A stretch of 56,440 nucleotides of DNA from Pseudomonadota bacterium. GTDB lineage: Bacteria; Pseudomonadota; Gammaproteobacteria; Xanthomonadales; Rhodanobacteraceae. The translations under genes were made by a program, and so were the position numbers. The notes beneath the pieces are model-generated. The model searched no databases. It saw nothing but the letters and a program-made list of their open reading frames with translations, and was not told the origin of the DNA. Below are positions 31,972-41,304 of the stretch, piece after piece. Every line of letters starts with the position of its first letter. Position 1 is the stretch's first letter. The stretch is taken from positions 1 to 56,440 of the forward strand of contig JAFEFO010000044.1 of NCBI GenBank assembly GCA_018240565.1. The letters run 5' to 3'.

Positions 31972-32762
31972 TCGGGGCGATACTTGTCGCGGTTGCCGAT
32001 AATCTGCATCTGGATTTCCGCGAACCTTTGCAGTTGCGGATCTTCCATGCGCCGGTAGTCTTCCAGCAGGGCACGATTGTCCGCGTAGTGTGGCTGCGCA
32101 AATGTCGTTTCCTGCGCACGCGGATGCACCAGGTGCACGGCGGGACGGCTGTCAAGCTCGATCCCGGCAACACGCGCGCGTTCGAGTCGGTAGCTCATCG
32201 CATCGTCTTCGCCACCCCAGCCGCGGAAGCGCTCGTCCCAGCCGCCCATGCGCACGAAGGCCGCGCGCGCGATCAACACCACGCCACCGGCGAACACGAT
32301 GTGCTCGCCGACGCCTTCGCGGTTCGGCGCGGCGGCATCGCGTTGCGGCACGAAATCGAAGTCGCCGGTGCGTACGCGCATGCTTTCAGCATCGTCAAGA
32401 TCGATCAGACGACGGTAGGGCTTGATCGCCTGATAGCCCTTGTCCAGATGCGTGGCAGCCTCGGCCAGCGCGTCGCCGAGCACGATATCGGCGTCGGCGA
32501 AAACCAGCCACGGATTTACGCTCAGGCGAAAGCCGATGTTGAGCCCCCAGCTCTTGTTGAACGGACCGGGGTTGTAAGCGAACACCTGCGTGCAGGCCGG
32601 ATGCGGCAAAGCACCCTGCAGGCGCGGCGCGTCGTCCTGCTCGATCACGATCGGCTCGAACTGCGGATATTGCGCGAGCCACGCCAGCACGGCGACGAGG
32701 TTGTCGCGCCGCTGCGCGCCGTCGCCCTGGCGAAAGGTCATGATGTAGCTGGCCTTTTGCAT
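31968..32762 (-). CDS. Glycosyltransferase with galactosyltransferase-like C-terminal motif
   Basis: A 264-residue protein. The N-terminal part (ASYIMTFRQGDGAQRRDNL) begins the nucleotide-sugar fold, NPWLVFADADIVLGDALAE holds a DxD motif, and MGGWDERFRGWGGEDDAMSYRL is the WGGEDD signature of Glyco_transf_7C / GT27-like transferases. It is divergent from the plus-strand GT2 gene with 36 bp between starts. It is probably the first gene of a transcript running through the next transferase into ribH-nusB-thiL-pgpA. Confidence 0.82.
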   Translation of the reverse strand: MQKASYIMTFRQGDGAQRRDNLVAVLAWLAQYPQFEPIVIEQDDAPRLQGALPHPACTQVFAYNPGPFNKSWGLNIGFRLSVNPWLVFADADIVLGDALAEAATHLDKGYQAIKPYRRLIDLDDAESMRVRTGDFDFVPQRDAAAPNREGVGEHIVFAGGVVLIARAAFVRMGGWDERFRGWGGEDDAMSYRLERARVAGIELDSRPAVHLVHPRAQETTFAQPHYADNRALLEDYRRMEDPQLQRFAEIQMQIIGNRDKYRPE

Positions 32763-32798
32763 CCTTGAGTTACCGCGTGTCCCGTACAATCGGGCGCC

Positions 32799-33596
32799 AT
32801 GATCAGTTGCCTGATGATAACCCAAGCCTCGCGGCTGGCGCTGGCGCGGCTGGCGATCGGCGATTTCGCCCTGCAGACGCACGCACCGCGCGAATTGATC
32901 GTGCTGCACGATGCCGACGATGCATGCCATGCCGCGCTGGCCGATGCGGCGGCGCAAGCAATGCCGGGTTCGATCCGCGTGCTGCGCGAGGCATCCGGCC
33001 AGACTCTCGGCGCGCTGCGCAATGCGGCCGTGGGCGCGTCCACCGGCGAATTCATTTGCCAATGGGACGACGACGACCGCTATCACCCGCAGCGCCTCGC
33101 CGTGCAATGGCAGGCGTTGCGCGATGAAGAAGCCGATTTTGCCTTCCTGTGCGACCAGTTGCACTGGTTCCCCGCGCGTGGCGAGCTGTACTGGGACGAC
33201 TGGGACCGCGAGGCGTATCCGCTCAATGTCGTGCAGGGCAGCCTGCTCGCGCGGCGCGTGCGCATGCCGCGCTACGCCGATCTTGCGCGTGGCGAAGACA
33301 CCGACGTGCTGCTCAAGATCCTGCGCAGCAACGAACGCATCGCGCGCCTGCGCGGCGCCGGCTGGAGTTCGGTCTACGTCTACCATGGCGCCAACACCTT
33401 CGATGGCGCGCACCACGCTGCGATCGCGCGCGTCAAGGCGCTCGGCCACGCTGCACTCTTGCAGCGCGAACGCCTGCTGCGCGAGCGCCTGTGCGAATAC
33501 CAGCCGGGTTTCGGGACCGTGCGCATGCCCCATGAAAATGGCGCGTTGGAAATCGGCACCGCGCAATCGATAAGTGGATGGCGATCGCCAAACTGA
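32799..33596 (+). CDS. Family 2 glycosyltransferase
   Basis: A 265-residue GT2 protein starting MISCLMITQASRLALARLAI. It has a strand-plus-acidic motif (ELIVLHDADD) and FICQWDDDDRYHPQRLAVQW with the DDDD donor and metal site. It is the only plus-strand gene in the 31-37 kb block, which shows the block is not one operon. A TACAAT -10-like hexamer ends only 8 bp before the ATG, so the mRNA could be nearly leaderless. Sugar specificity is unknown. Confidence 0.82.
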   Translation: MISCLMITQASRLALARLAIGDFALQTHAPRELIVLHDADDACHAALADAAAQAMPGSIRVLREASGQTLGALRNAAVGASTGEFICQWDDDDRYHPQRLAVQWQALRDEEADFAFLCDQLHWFPARGELYWDDWDREAYPLNVVQGSLLARRVRMPRYADLARGEDTDVLLKILRSNERIARLRGAGWSSVYVYHGANTFDGAHHAAIARVKALGHAALLQRERLLRERLCEYQPGFGTVRMPHENGALEIGTAQSISGWRSPN

Positions 33597-33667
33597 ATGA
33601 ACACCTGGAAATCGCCGCTGCGCGCCGATGCAGCACACAGCAGCGCCAGCCCTCGCAACGAGGACTA

Positions 33668-34024
33668 TCAGTAGCGTTGAATATACAGCGTGAAAATGAC
33701 GGACCAGAAAAACAAGTACCCGTAGAGTGACCAGCCGATCCTTGTCAAAATCGTCTTCTCGCGACTGGGAGCCAAACGCTTGGCATAGCGCAACATCGCC
33801 ATGGTCAAAACCAGTGGTACCACGAATCCGCCAACAAATCCCGTGAGGAAGCGCAAGTCCACGGGAAATCCGAACGCGGACGCCCAGCTTTCGCCTTCAG
33901 CATGTCTTCTGTACGTATCCGCAATCAGCGATGTGAATACGCCAAGTATGATGAGCCACGAGAATATTTGTCGCCTCCGGTGGCCTGTTGTGTCCTCATG
34001 AGACTGATCGAGTTGATCTTGCAT
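33668..34024 (-). CDS. Small three-helix membrane protein, unknown
   Basis: A 118-residue protein not recognised as a known family. A charged N-terminus (MQDQLDQSHEDTTGHRRR) precedes hydrophobic segments around IFSWLIILGVFTSLIA, LTGFVGGFVVPLVLTMAML and WSLYGYLFFWSVIFTLYI, so two or three transmembrane helices are likely. It lies 20 bp after the secreted Cys-rich protein gene and is probably co-transcribed with it. Base composition is visibly less GC-rich than that of the rib genes around. A membrane partner or immunity-type role for its neighbour is only a guess. Confidence 0.6.
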   Translation of the reverse strand: MQDQLDQSHEDTTGHRRRQIFSWLIILGVFTSLIADTYRRHAEGESWASAFGFPVDLRFLTGFVGGFVVPLVLTMAMLRYAKRLAPSREKTILTRIGWSLYGYLFFWSVIFTLYIQRY

Positions 34025-34044
34025 ATCAAAATTCCGATGATTTA

Positions 34045-34938
34045 CTACGGATGGCCGGGATAGGGTGTATTGCACGTCGCGTCATCCTTTTGATTGTTGT
34101 ATGCCGTTCGAACGGCTTCAGCAAAGGCGCCCGCGCACGCATATGATGCAAGTCCACCACTTTCAAGTGCTCCAACGCAAGCTGCGCTGGCCAAAACAGC
34201 ACTGGCTGTTAGTGCCAATCCATCGTCTACATCTTTATCACACGCATTTTTTCGATTGTTCTCCCAATCTCTACAATCATTATCGCCAGGTGCGCAGTTG
34301 TCCGGATTCGGTGGCTGCGAAGTGAGCGGATCGCTACCGTACGGTGTGTTCCACCAATACGTGAACGTACTCAATCCTGGACCTGAATCTCCATCCGGCC
34401 ATTGATCGCACGGCTCGGGTATTGGCCAGCAATCACCACCCGACGGCAATCCCCACATTGCATCGTCTTGATCGCCGATGCCGCCTCCGTCTCCCGGCAA
34501 CAAGCCCTGAGCGTTCTGGGCCAAAGCGCGCGCAGAGTTCGATCCTGCGCGACGGCTACCAGTGGACTTCATGATCGCGTCCGAATGAGCGGCCGTGATG
34601 TCGTCGTACATCTGATTGTACATTCGTGCAGCGAGTTTGCTATTGCCGTTGGCGGCTTGCAACAGAACCTGATCCAGCGGCAGGGTGATCGTTTGCGTGC
34701 CGGCGTAAAGCGTCGCCGTGTCCTGCCGAAAATCGAACGTTGCGCTCAAGCCGTTCTGGAGTTGAATCGCATAGGTCCTGGTCGCCCGGTAGGCATGAAA
34801 ATAATCCAGTGCGAACCCGCTGTTCCCTTGTGCAACGGCGATACTGCTGCCGAAACCAATCCAGACGATCAGCAAAGCCAGCAACACGTTTCTTGTCTTG
34901 GTCCCTAATTCTTTGACTACCACTTTGGACTCTCCCAT
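34045..34938 (-). CDS. Secreted Cys-rich protein, unknown, with possible phase-variable promoter
   Basis: A 297-residue protein not recognised as a known family. The signal-peptide-like segment (NVLLALLIVWIGFGSSIAVA) is followed by FHAYRATRTYAIQLQNGLSATFDF. A Gly/Pro/Asp-rich middle with paired cysteines follows (GDCWPIPEPCDQWPDG, NCAPGDNDCRDW). The C-terminus has two small-residue hydrophobic stretches (LALTASAVLASAACVGAL, ASYACAGAFAEAV) and ends in CNTPYPGHP. The start at 34938 has GGGGGA about 9 nt upstream. An 11-G run lies 28 bp before the ATG. The frame also stays open upstream through the G-run to a TTG at 34989, so the tract could alternatively be translated. The gene is AT-richer than its flanks, suggesting transfer. 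Confidence 0.6.
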   Translation of the reverse strand: MGESKVVVKELGTKTRNVLLALLIVWIGFGSSIAVAQGNSGFALDYFHAYRATRTYAIQLQNGLSATFDFRQDTATLYAGTQTITLPLDQVLLQAANGNSKLAARMYNQMYDDITAAHSDAIMKSTGSRRAGSNSARALAQNAQGLLPGDGGGIGDQDDAMWGLPSGGDCWPIPEPCDQWPDGDSGPGLSTFTYWWNTPYGSDPLTSQPPNPDNCAPGDNDCRDWENNRKNACDKDVDDGLALTASAVLASAACVGALESGGLASYACAGAFAEAVRTAYNNQKDDATCNTPYPGHP

Positions 34939-34960
34939 ATGGTGAAGTCCCCCGATCAAC

Positions 34961-34989
34961 CGTATCCCCCCCCCCCACACACAAGTCAA
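34961..34989 (-). promoter_or_regulatory. Promoter-like region containing an 11-G homopolymer
   Basis: On the minus strand TTGACT (34989-34984) is followed by (TG)3T, then G11 (34976-34966), then ATACGG. With the present tract length a weak -10-like hexamer (GATACG or ATACGG) sits 17-18 bp from the -35. Change in tract length would alter that spacing, as in known poly-G phase-variable promoters. Promoter activity is not shown. Confidence 0.45.
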
Positions 34990-35064
34990 GCAATTCCCCG
35001 CATCCGGGCCTCATAGTGTGAACCGCATCGCACTCGCACAATCGCAAGCGCGTTGCGAATGCTT

Positions 35065-35898
35065 CTACTCCAGAAAACGCCGCGCCAGGTTCGCCAATGT
35101 GCAGTCGCGCGTGCGGATCCAGTGTTCGTCAATCTGACCTGCATGCACCGTGGAAAAATCCGTGCGCTCGGCGCTCCACCACAAGTGCGCCCACAGATGC
35201 ATGCTGTACAGGTCTTCGCGCGCAGTGTCGGATTCTTCCAGCAACGTGCGCAAACCGGCGATCGAGCTGCCGTAGCGATAAAAGTACTCGCGCGGCAGCA
35301 CGCGCAGTGCATCCGGCATGCGCTCCCAGGCGCGCGCCGCTTCGGCGCAGGAGTGCCGGCTCCAACTTCCATCGAACGTGGCCGCCATTCGCTCGCGCCA
35401 GTGCGCGGCGAAGCGCGATCCCGGCCGCGCCAGCACCACGGCATTGCACAGTGATGGGCGGATGAGTTGCCCCGGCGTTTGCGGTGCGTTTTCCTCACCT
35501 ATCGCAAATTCCTCATCGAACCACGCATCCGGGTATTCGCGCACGAACAGGGTATCCATGTCGGCATAGGCGCCACCATGTTCGAGCAGGACGTCCATGC
35601 GCAGGAAATCCGCCTCGTGCGCATAGGCCAGACCCAGGCGTTCGACGAGACGCCCTTCGGCGCTGTCGGCGTAACGCCCCGGTTCGAAGCCATCGACGCG
35701 ATGCGCCACAGTGTGCAATCGCAAGGCCGGTTTGATTTTTTCCCACCACGGTCCGAACGGCTCGTGGCGGAAGTGGAAATGCATGGCATCGGGCCGGTTC
35801 ACCGCGCGGCACGAGGCCAGGCAAAGGTAGTGCAACAAATGGAAAGGTTCGCGTTGCTCGCGCAAGCCGAACACGAAATGAAAATCGCGGCGCGTCAT
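35065..35898 (-). CDS. GT32-like glycosyltransferase (DXD sugar-binding)
   Basis: A 277-residue protein. The diagnostic segment is HEADFLRMDVLLEHGGAYAD followed by MDTLFV, matching the Gly_transf_sug pattern (D-x-x-R-x-x-x-L-x-x-x-G-G-x-Y-x-D-x-D) of GT32/capsular-type transferases. There is no signal or membrane segment. It overlaps the upstream GT4 gene by ATGA. The acceptor is unknown, presumably a surface polysaccharide. Confidence 0.82.
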   Translation of the reverse strand: MTRRDFHFVFGLREQREPFHLLHYLCLASCRAVNRPDAMHFHFRHEPFGPWWEKIKPALRLHTVAHRVDGFEPGRYADSAEGRLVERLGLAYAHEADFLRMDVLLEHGGAYADMDTLFVREYPDAWFDEEFAIGEENAPQTPGQLIRPSLCNAVVLARPGSRFAAHWRERMAATFDGSWSRHSCAEAARAWERMPDALRVLPREYFYRYGSSIAGLRTLLEESDTAREDLYSMHLWAHLWWSAERTDFSTVHAGQIDEHWIRTRDCTLANLARRFLE

Positions 35899-37115
35899 GC
35901 CAGTGCTTCCAGCAATTTCGCCGCCACCACCGGCTCGGCGAAGTCGCGCACGATGCGTTCGCGGATCGCGCGCATGGCGCCGCGCATGGGTTCTGCATCG
36001 ATGCGAGCCGAACGCAACATCGCCACGGCCGCATCGAAATCCGGCTCGGCCCAGCGCTGGCTCGGAAAATACGAGGGCCGCTGCGGCGGCCACAGCGGCA
36101 CCGGGGCCAGGCGATAGGGCACGGCGCCGGGCCAATCCACGCCGAGGAATTCGCACTGCCCGCCCCATCCCGTCATCAGCACGGGCTTGGCCAGTGTCGC
36201 GGCCTCGAACGCGCCCAGGCCCCAGCCTTCGCCGCGCGATAGAGAAACATAGACATCGCCGAGCGCGTGGATCAGGTCGATCGCGTCGCCGTCCAGTTGC
36301 GCGTTGTGCAAGACGACGCGCGGTGGCGGGCGACCGGTTTCGGCGGCCACGGAATCGAGTACCCGTCGCACCAGTTCACGCGTGGAAAGATACGGATACA
36401 ACGGTGCGGCGCCATGCCCCATGACGCCGGTCTTGATCAACAACGCCACGGCGTCGTCGGCCGCGAAGGCATGCGCAAAGGCACGGATCAAGCCTGGCAG
36501 GTTCTTGCGCGGGTCCCAGGCGTTGATCGTATAGTAAACGCGGTCGCCCGCGCCGATGCCAAGTTGCGCGCGCGCCGCGGCGATCGCGAGCGGCGAGAAT
36601 TCGCGCCAGCAATGGCGGCGGACATGCGCAACGACATGGATGGGTTGGTCGAGGCCGCCGCGCGCGAACACGTCGCGATTGAACCGGCTGGGCACGATCA
36701 CGCGGTCGGCCCGGGCCAGCAACGGCAACCAATGCGCCGGCACGCGATCGGTTTCCCACACGGTCATGCCGATGTTGCGCTTGCCGGGCTCGAACAGTGC
36801 TGGCCAGCATTCCGGCGGCGCATGCACGACGACCGTGTCATGCGCGATCGCGGCACGAGTGCGCGCGATCAGCGTAGGCACATCGGCCAGGTTGCCTGAG
36901 GTGCCGCACAACGCGAGCAATTCGCTGCGACTGCCGTCGGCTCGAACCCACGAACCGACCACCATGCGTTCGGGGCCCCACTCCAGCGGAATCCACTGCA
37001 CCGCGATGCCCGCATTGACGAGTGCGCGCACGTAGGCGGCGGCAGCCTGTCCATAGCCGCTGAGGCTGCCGAAACTGTAATAGCGGATTCCGCGCGGAAC
37101 CAGCGCCATGGTCAT
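35895..37115 (-). CDS. GT4-family glycosyltransferase coupled to ribB
   Basis: A 406-residue GT-B fold protein. The N-terminal domain opens [23 protein letters not shown]; the hinge region has [15 protein letters not shown]; the C-terminal domain contains [20 protein letters not shown] and the donor-binding motif [26 protein letters not shown] (E-x7-E type). The start codon overlaps the ribB stop as ATGA, so a polysaccharide gene is translationally coupled to a riboflavin gene. Confidence 0.86.
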   Translation of the reverse strand: MTMALVPRGIRYYSFGSLSGYGQAAAAYVRALVNAGIAVQWIPLEWGPERMVVGSWVRADGSRSELLALCGTSGNLADVPTLIARTRAAIAHDTVVVHAPPECWPALFEPGKRNIGMTVWETDRVPAHWLPLLARADRVIVPSRFNRDVFARGGLDQPIHVVAHVRRHCWREFSPLAIAAARAQLGIGAGDRVYYTINAWDPRKNLPGLIRAFAHAFAADDAVALLIKTGVMGHGAAPLYPYLSTRELVRRVLDSVAAETGRPPPRVVLHNAQLDGDAIDLIHALGDVYVSLSRGEGWGLGAFEAATLAKPVLMTGWGGQCEFLGVDWPGAVPYRLAPVPLWPPQRPSYFPSQRWAEPDFDAAVAMLRSARIDAEPMRGAMRAIRERIVRDFAEPVVAAKLLEALA

Positions 37116-37741
37116 TCCGCCCCGCAACAGCTCGCTGCTTCCGACCGATGGCGAATCAGGTCGGCGATGCTGCCGATCTTCAGGCCATGCATTGCCGCGA
37201 ATTTTTCCAGCTGCGGGCGCCGCGCCATGTGTCCGTCGTCGGCAAGGATTTCCACCAGCACGCCGGCCGGCTCGAATCCCGCCAGCATTGCCAGGTCGCT
37301 GGCCGCCTCGGTGTGGCCGGCGCGCGTGAGCACGCCACCGGGCTGCGCGATGAGCGGGAAGACATGCCCGGGCCGCACCAGATCGGAAGGCTTCGCCTCG
37401 GCAGCGGCGGCAGTGCGGATGGTATGCGCGCGATCGTGGGCGGAAATGCCCGTCGTCACACCCTGCGCCGCCTCGATCGATACGGTGAAATTTGTGTGGT
37501 ACCGCGAGGTGTTGTCGCTGACCATCGGCGGCAGGCGCAGGTGCGCGCAACGCTCGCGCGTGAGCGCCAGGCACACCAGGCCGCGTGCATGCGTGACCAT
37601 GAAGTTGATGTCCTGCGGGCGCACGCACTGCGCAGCCATGACAAGATCGCCCTCATTCTCGCGATCTTCGTCATCGACGACGACGACCATGCGGCCGGCG
37701 CGGATTTCGTCGATCAGTTCGGCAATCGTGGCGAAGCTCAT
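37112..37741 (-). CDS. ribB: 3,4-dihydroxy-2-butanone-4-phosphate synthase (monofunctional RibB)
   Basis: RibB makes the four-carbon riboflavin precursor from ribulose 5-phosphate. The product has 209 residues: [19 protein letters not shown] (metal site), [68 protein letters not shown]. It ends soon after [11 protein letters not shown], where bifunctional RibBA proteins would continue into the GTP cyclohydrolase II domain. E. coli RibB is also monofunctional at 217 residues, so this may be normal. It overlaps ribE (ATGA) and the GT4 gene (ATGA). No ribA is in the window. Confidence 0.95.
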   Translation of the reverse strand: MSFATIAELIDEIRAGRMVVVVDDEDRENEGDLVMAAQCVRPQDINFMVTHARGLVCLALTRERCAHLRLPPMVSDNTSRYHTNFTVSIEAAQGVTTGISAHDRAHTIRTAAAAEAKPSDLVRPGHVFPLIAQPGGVLTRAGHTEAASDLAMLAGFEPAGVLVEILADDGHMARRPQLEKFAAMHGLKIGSIADLIRHRSEAASCCGAE

Positions 37742-38337
37742 GTCGCCTCCCCGGTTTGCAACCTTTCCAGGTAGCGTGCGACGAGATCGACTTCGATGTT
37801 GACGGCGTCGCCAATCTTTCGGTCGCGGAATGTCGTGGCATCGAGCGTGTGCGGAATCAGGTTCACGGCAAAACGATTGCCCGCCACGTCATTGACGGTC
37901 AGGCTCACGCCATCGACGCAGACCGAGCCTTTCGCCGCAATGTAGCGCGACAGCGCCGGCGGCAATTCGAACGTCCAACGCAGCGATCGCGCATCGGCTT
38001 CGATGGCGACGACGCTGCCCACGCCATCCACGTGTCCGGACACCAGATGTCCGCCCAGGCGATCGGACAGGCGCAGCGCCTTTTCCAGATTCACGCCGTC
38101 GCCCGCGCGGCGCTTGCCGAGCGTCGTGCAGGCCAGCGTTTCGGTGGAAACATCGGCGGCAAATCCGCGATCATCCCGTTCGACCACGGTCAGGCACACG
38201 CCGCTGACGCAGAGGCTGTCGCCGAGGCGAACATCGGCAAGGTCCAGCGCGACGGCGTCGATGTGCAGGCGCAAATCGCCGCCGCGCGCTTGCACGCGCG
38301 CCACCTTGCCGACTGCCTGCACGATGCCGGTGAACAT
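37738..38337 (-). CDS. ribE: Riboflavin synthase alpha subunit
   Basis: This enzyme dismutates two lumazines into riboflavin. The product has 199 residues with two lumazine-binding repeats. The first opens [15 protein letters not shown] and carries [14 protein letters not shown]; the second begins at [17 protein letters not shown] with [15 protein letters not shown]. It lies 4 bp after ribD and is coupled by ATGA to ribB. Confidence 0.96.
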   Translation of the reverse strand: MFTGIVQAVGKVARVQARGGDLRLHIDAVALDLADVRLGDSLCVSGVCLTVVERDDRGFAADVSTETLACTTLGKRRAGDGVNLEKALRLSDRLGGHLVSGHVDGVGSVVAIEADARSLRWTFELPPALSRYIAAKGSVCVDGVSLTVNDVAGNRFAVNLIPHTLDATTFRDRKIGDAVNIEVDLVARYLERLQTGEAT

Positions 38338-38341
38338 CTGG

Positions 38342-39430
38342 CTATTGTCGCAGGAGCAGGCGCAAATCGCCGCCGACTTGGCGCTGATCCACGATGCGCA
38401 TGCGCCGCGCCTGCGCCAGTGCATCCAGAGGCGGCAACGTCAGCAAGGGCCGTGCGGTGTCGCCCATGAGCAGCGGCGCGACGTACAACAACAGCTCATC
38501 GACGAGATCTTGCGCAAACAGCGCGCCACACACGGTCGCGCCGGCTTCGACCTGCAGCTCGTTGACGCCGCGCGCGGCAAGCACGGCCAACGTGGCGCGC
38601 AGGTCGAGTCGACCATCGTGCACGGCGACTGCTGCGCATTCGACCTTGTCGAAGTGCCTGGCGCGGCGCGCATCCGGCGCATGCACGACCAGGGTCGGCA
38701 CGGTGCCGTCGAGAACATGCGCAGTAGCCGGCGTGGCCAGGCCGGTGTCGAGCACGACGCGCAGCACCGGCGCGCAAGTCTCGCCATCGGGCAGGCGCAC
38801 CGTCAGCTGCGGATCATCCGCCAGCACGGTGCCAGTGCCGGTCAGGATGCCGCTGCTACGCGCGCGCCAGCGCTGTACGTCCGCGCGCGCCGCATCGCCC
38901 GTGATCCATTTCGAATCGCCATTGGCGAGCGCGGTGCGGCCATCCAGGCTCATCGCCAGCTTTACTCGCACGAACGGCCGGCCACGCTCGATGCGCGAGA
39001 GGAATCCGCGATTGAGCTCCCGCGCCGACTCGCGCATCAGGCCGATTTCGACAACGATGCCCGCCGCACGCAATTTGGCAAAACCGCCGCCGGCAACTTT
39101 CGGGTTTGGATCTTCACAGGCCGCGACGACGCGCGTGATGCCCGCCGCAATCAGCGCATCGGCACACGGCGGCGTCTTGCCGAAATGCACGCACGGTTCG
39201 AGCGTGACGTAGGCCGTTGCGCCGCGTGCACGGGTGCCTGCTTCGCGCAATGCGAACACTTCCGCATGCGGCTCTCCGGCTCGCGCATGAAAGCCTTCGC
39301 CGACGATCTGCTCGCCGTGCGCGATCACGCAGCCCACGCGCGGATTGGGTTGGGTCGTGAACAGCCCGCGTTCGGCCAGACGCAGGGCGCGCGCCATGTG
39401 CGCGTGATCGACCGCGGAAAACCCGCTCAT
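38342..39430 (-). CDS. ribD: Bifunctional deaminase/reductase RibD
   Basis: RibD deaminates and then reduces the pyrimidine intermediate of riboflavin synthesis. The product has 362 residues. The N-terminal zinc deaminase domain has [10 protein letters not shown] and [18 protein letters not shown] (His and two Cys ligands). The C-terminal reductase domain has [40 protein letters not shown] and [14 protein letters not shown]. It overlaps nrdR by ATGA. The start [20 protein letters not shown] is family-like. Confidence 0.96.
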   Translation of the reverse strand: MSGFSAVDHAHMARALRLAERGLFTTQPNPRVGCVIAHGEQIVGEGFHARAGEPHAEVFALREAGTRARGATAYVTLEPCVHFGKTPPCADALIAAGITRVVAACEDPNPKVAGGGFAKLRAAGIVVEIGLMRESARELNRGFLSRIERGRPFVRVKLAMSLDGRTALANGDSKWITGDAARADVQRWRARSSGILTGTGTVLADDPQLTVRLPDGETCAPVLRVVLDTGLATPATAHVLDGTVPTLVVHAPDARRARHFDKVECAAVAVHDGRLDLRATLAVLAARGVNELQVEAGATVCGALFAQDLVDELLLYVAPLLMGDTARPLLTLPPLDALAQARRMRIVDQRQVGGDLRLLLRQ

Positions 39431-39945
39431 GGGGACTTCTTGCGCTGGCGCAATTCGCCCAGCAGGGGCAACTGCAAGCCTTCGAGTTCCGGCAGGTCCT
39501 TTTCGAGCTTTTCGATTTCCTCGCGGAACGCCTGCACGTCCTCGAAGCGGCGATACACCGAAGCGAAGCGCACGTAGGCCACCTGGTCCATCCGCTTCAA
39601 TTCCGTCATCACCCACTCGCCGACCAGGCGCGAGGGCACTTCGCGCTCGTTGACGCCGCGCAACTGGCGCACGACTTCGCGCACCACGCTATCGACCGCG
39701 TCGCCCGCCACCGGGCGCTTCTGCAATGCGCGCTCCACACCGCTGCGCAACTTGCGCTCGTCGAAGGCTTCGCGACGGCCATCGCTCTTGGCCACCAGCG
39801 GCAGCTTGATTTCCATCGTCTCGAAGGTGTTGAAGCGTTCGCCGCAATGCGTGCATTCGCGCCGGCGCCGGATCGTGGTGCCGTCCTCGGATTCGCGCGA
39901 GTCGATGACGCGCGTGTCTACATGCTGGCAGAACGGACAGTGCAC
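39427..39945 (-). CDS. nrdR: Ribonucleotide reductase repressor NrdR
   Basis: NrdR represses nrd operons in response to dATP/ATP. The product has 172 residues. The N-terminal zinc ribbon uses C3, C6, C31 and C34 ([29 protein letters not shown]), and the ATP-cone domain follows ([19 protein letters not shown]). A charged tail rich in Glu/Leu and ending RQRKK extends past the usual domain. It sits between glyA and ribD, a common proteobacterial order. Confidence 0.96.
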   Translation of the reverse strand: MHCPFCQHVDTRVIDSRESEDGTTIRRRRECTHCGERFNTFETMEIKLPLVAKSDGRREAFDERKLRSGVERALQKRPVAGDAVDSVVREVVRQLRGVNEREVPSRLVGEWVMTELKRMDQVAYVRFASVYRRFEDVQAFREEIEKLEKDLPELEGLQLPLLGELRQRKKSP

Positions 39946-39951
39946 GCGTGG

Positions 39952-41208
39952 TTACGCGGCATAGACAGGGAATTTGCGGCATTGCGCGGTGACCTTTTCG
40001 CGCACCGCGGCAATCACCTTGTCGTCGGCCGGCGCATCGAGCACGTCGCAGATCCAGCCGGCAAGCTCGACACAATCGGCCTCACCGTAGCCGCGCGTGG
40101 TGACCGCCGGCGTGCCGATGCGCAAACCGGACGTCACGAAGGGTTTTTGCGGATCGTTCGGCACGGCATTCTTGTTGACCGTGATGTGTGCCTTGCCGAG
40201 CGCTGCTTCCGCATCCTTGCCGGTGACGCCCTTGCCGATCATGTCGACCAGCATCAGGTGGTTCTCGGTGCCCCCGGAAACGATCTTGTAGCCGCGTGCG
40301 ATGATCGTTTTCGCCATCGCCTGCGCGTTTTTCACGACGTTCCGCTGGTAGGTCCTGAAATCCGGTTCCAGCGCTTCCTTGAACGCGACCGCCTTGGCCG
40401 CGATCACGTGCATCAGCGGCCCGCCCTGGATGCCGGGGAAAACGATGGACTGCAATTTCTTTTCGATTTCCTCGCCCGCGCCTTTGGCGACGATCAGGCC
40501 GCCGCGCGGGCCGCGCAGGGTCTTGTGCGTGGTCGAGGTGACCACATGCGCGTGCGGCAACGGCGAGGGATAAACGCCCGCGGCGACGAGGCCGGCGACG
40601 TGCGCCATGTCCACGAACAGGTAGGCGCCGACCTTGTCGGCAATCGCGCGCATGCGCGCCCAGTCGACGATTTGCGAGTACGCCGAAAAACCGGCCACGA
40701 CCATTTTCGGTTTGTGTTCGAGCGCGAGGCGTTCGACCTCGGCGTAGTCGATCAGACCCTGTGCGTTCACGCCGTACTGCACGGCATTGAGAATTTTGCC
40801 GGACAGGTTCACCTTGGCGCCGTGCGTCAGGTGCCCGCCGTGCGCGAGCGACATGCCGAGGATGGTGTCGCCCGGATTGAGCAGGGCGAAATACACGGCC
40901 TGATTGGCCTGCGAGCCGGAATGCGGCTGCACGTTGGCGTAGTCGCAATCAAACAGTTGCTTCAGGCGATCGATGGCGAGGCGCTCGGCCACATCGACGT
41001 ATTCGCAGCCGCCGTAGTAACGCTTGCCGGGATACCCTTCGGCGTACTTGTTGGTCAGCACCGAACCCTGGGCTTCTAGCACGCGCGGACTGGCGTAGTT
41101 TTCCGAGGCGATCAGTTCGACGTGGTCTTCCTGACGCTGGCGCTCGGCGGCAATGGCTTGGGCCAGTTCGGGGTCGTAGCCCGCGATTTTCATGGTGGCA
41201 GCGAACAT
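39952..41208 (-). CDS. glyA: Serine hydroxymethyltransferase
   Basis: This PLP enzyme interconverts serine and glycine and supplies one-carbon units. The product has 418 residues (E. coli 417). [40 protein letters not shown], the PLP lysine in [16 protein letters not shown] and [15 protein letters not shown] are present. The start MFAAT at 41208 has GGGAG 9 nt upstream. It is the first gene of the glyA-nrdR-ribDEB operon and is divergent from ettA with 96 bp between starts. Confidence 0.97.
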   Translation of the reverse strand: MFAATMKIAGYDPELAQAIAAERQRQEDHVELIASENYASPRVLEAQGSVLTNKYAEGYPGKRYYGGCEYVDVAERLAIDRLKQLFDCDYANVQPHSGSQANQAVYFALLNPGDTILGMSLAHGGHLTHGAKVNLSGKILNAVQYGVNAQGLIDYAEVERLALEHKPKMVVAGFSAYSQIVDWARMRAIADKVGAYLFVDMAHVAGLVAAGVYPSPLPHAHVVTSTTHKTLRGPRGGLIVAKGAGEEIEKKLQSIVFPGIQGGPLMHVIAAKAVAFKEALEPDFRTYQRNVVKNAQAMAKTIIARGYKIVSGGTENHLMLVDMIGKGVTGKDAEAALGKAHITVNKNAVPNDPQKPFVTSGLRIGTPAVTTRGYGEADCVELAGWICDVLDAPADDKVIAAVREKVTAQCRKFPVYAA

Positions 41209-41304
41209 GTCTTCAATCTCCCTGAGCAGCCGCATATGGTAGCGGCTAAATGCCCATTTCGGCGATAATTGGCGGCTTGTCAACAGGATTTTGGCGGGAA
41301 ACAC

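Noticed and set aside
31968..33638. Reading the minus-strand transferase as a 556-residue protein
   Set aside because: The N-terminal 290 residues are antisense to the plus-strand GT2 gene; the real start MQKASYIM at 32762 begins the conserved fold.
31318..37115. Considered as a prophage or IS-borne island
   Set aside because: No integrase, transposase, tRNA target or flanking direct repeat was seen; only the content and position suggest insertion.
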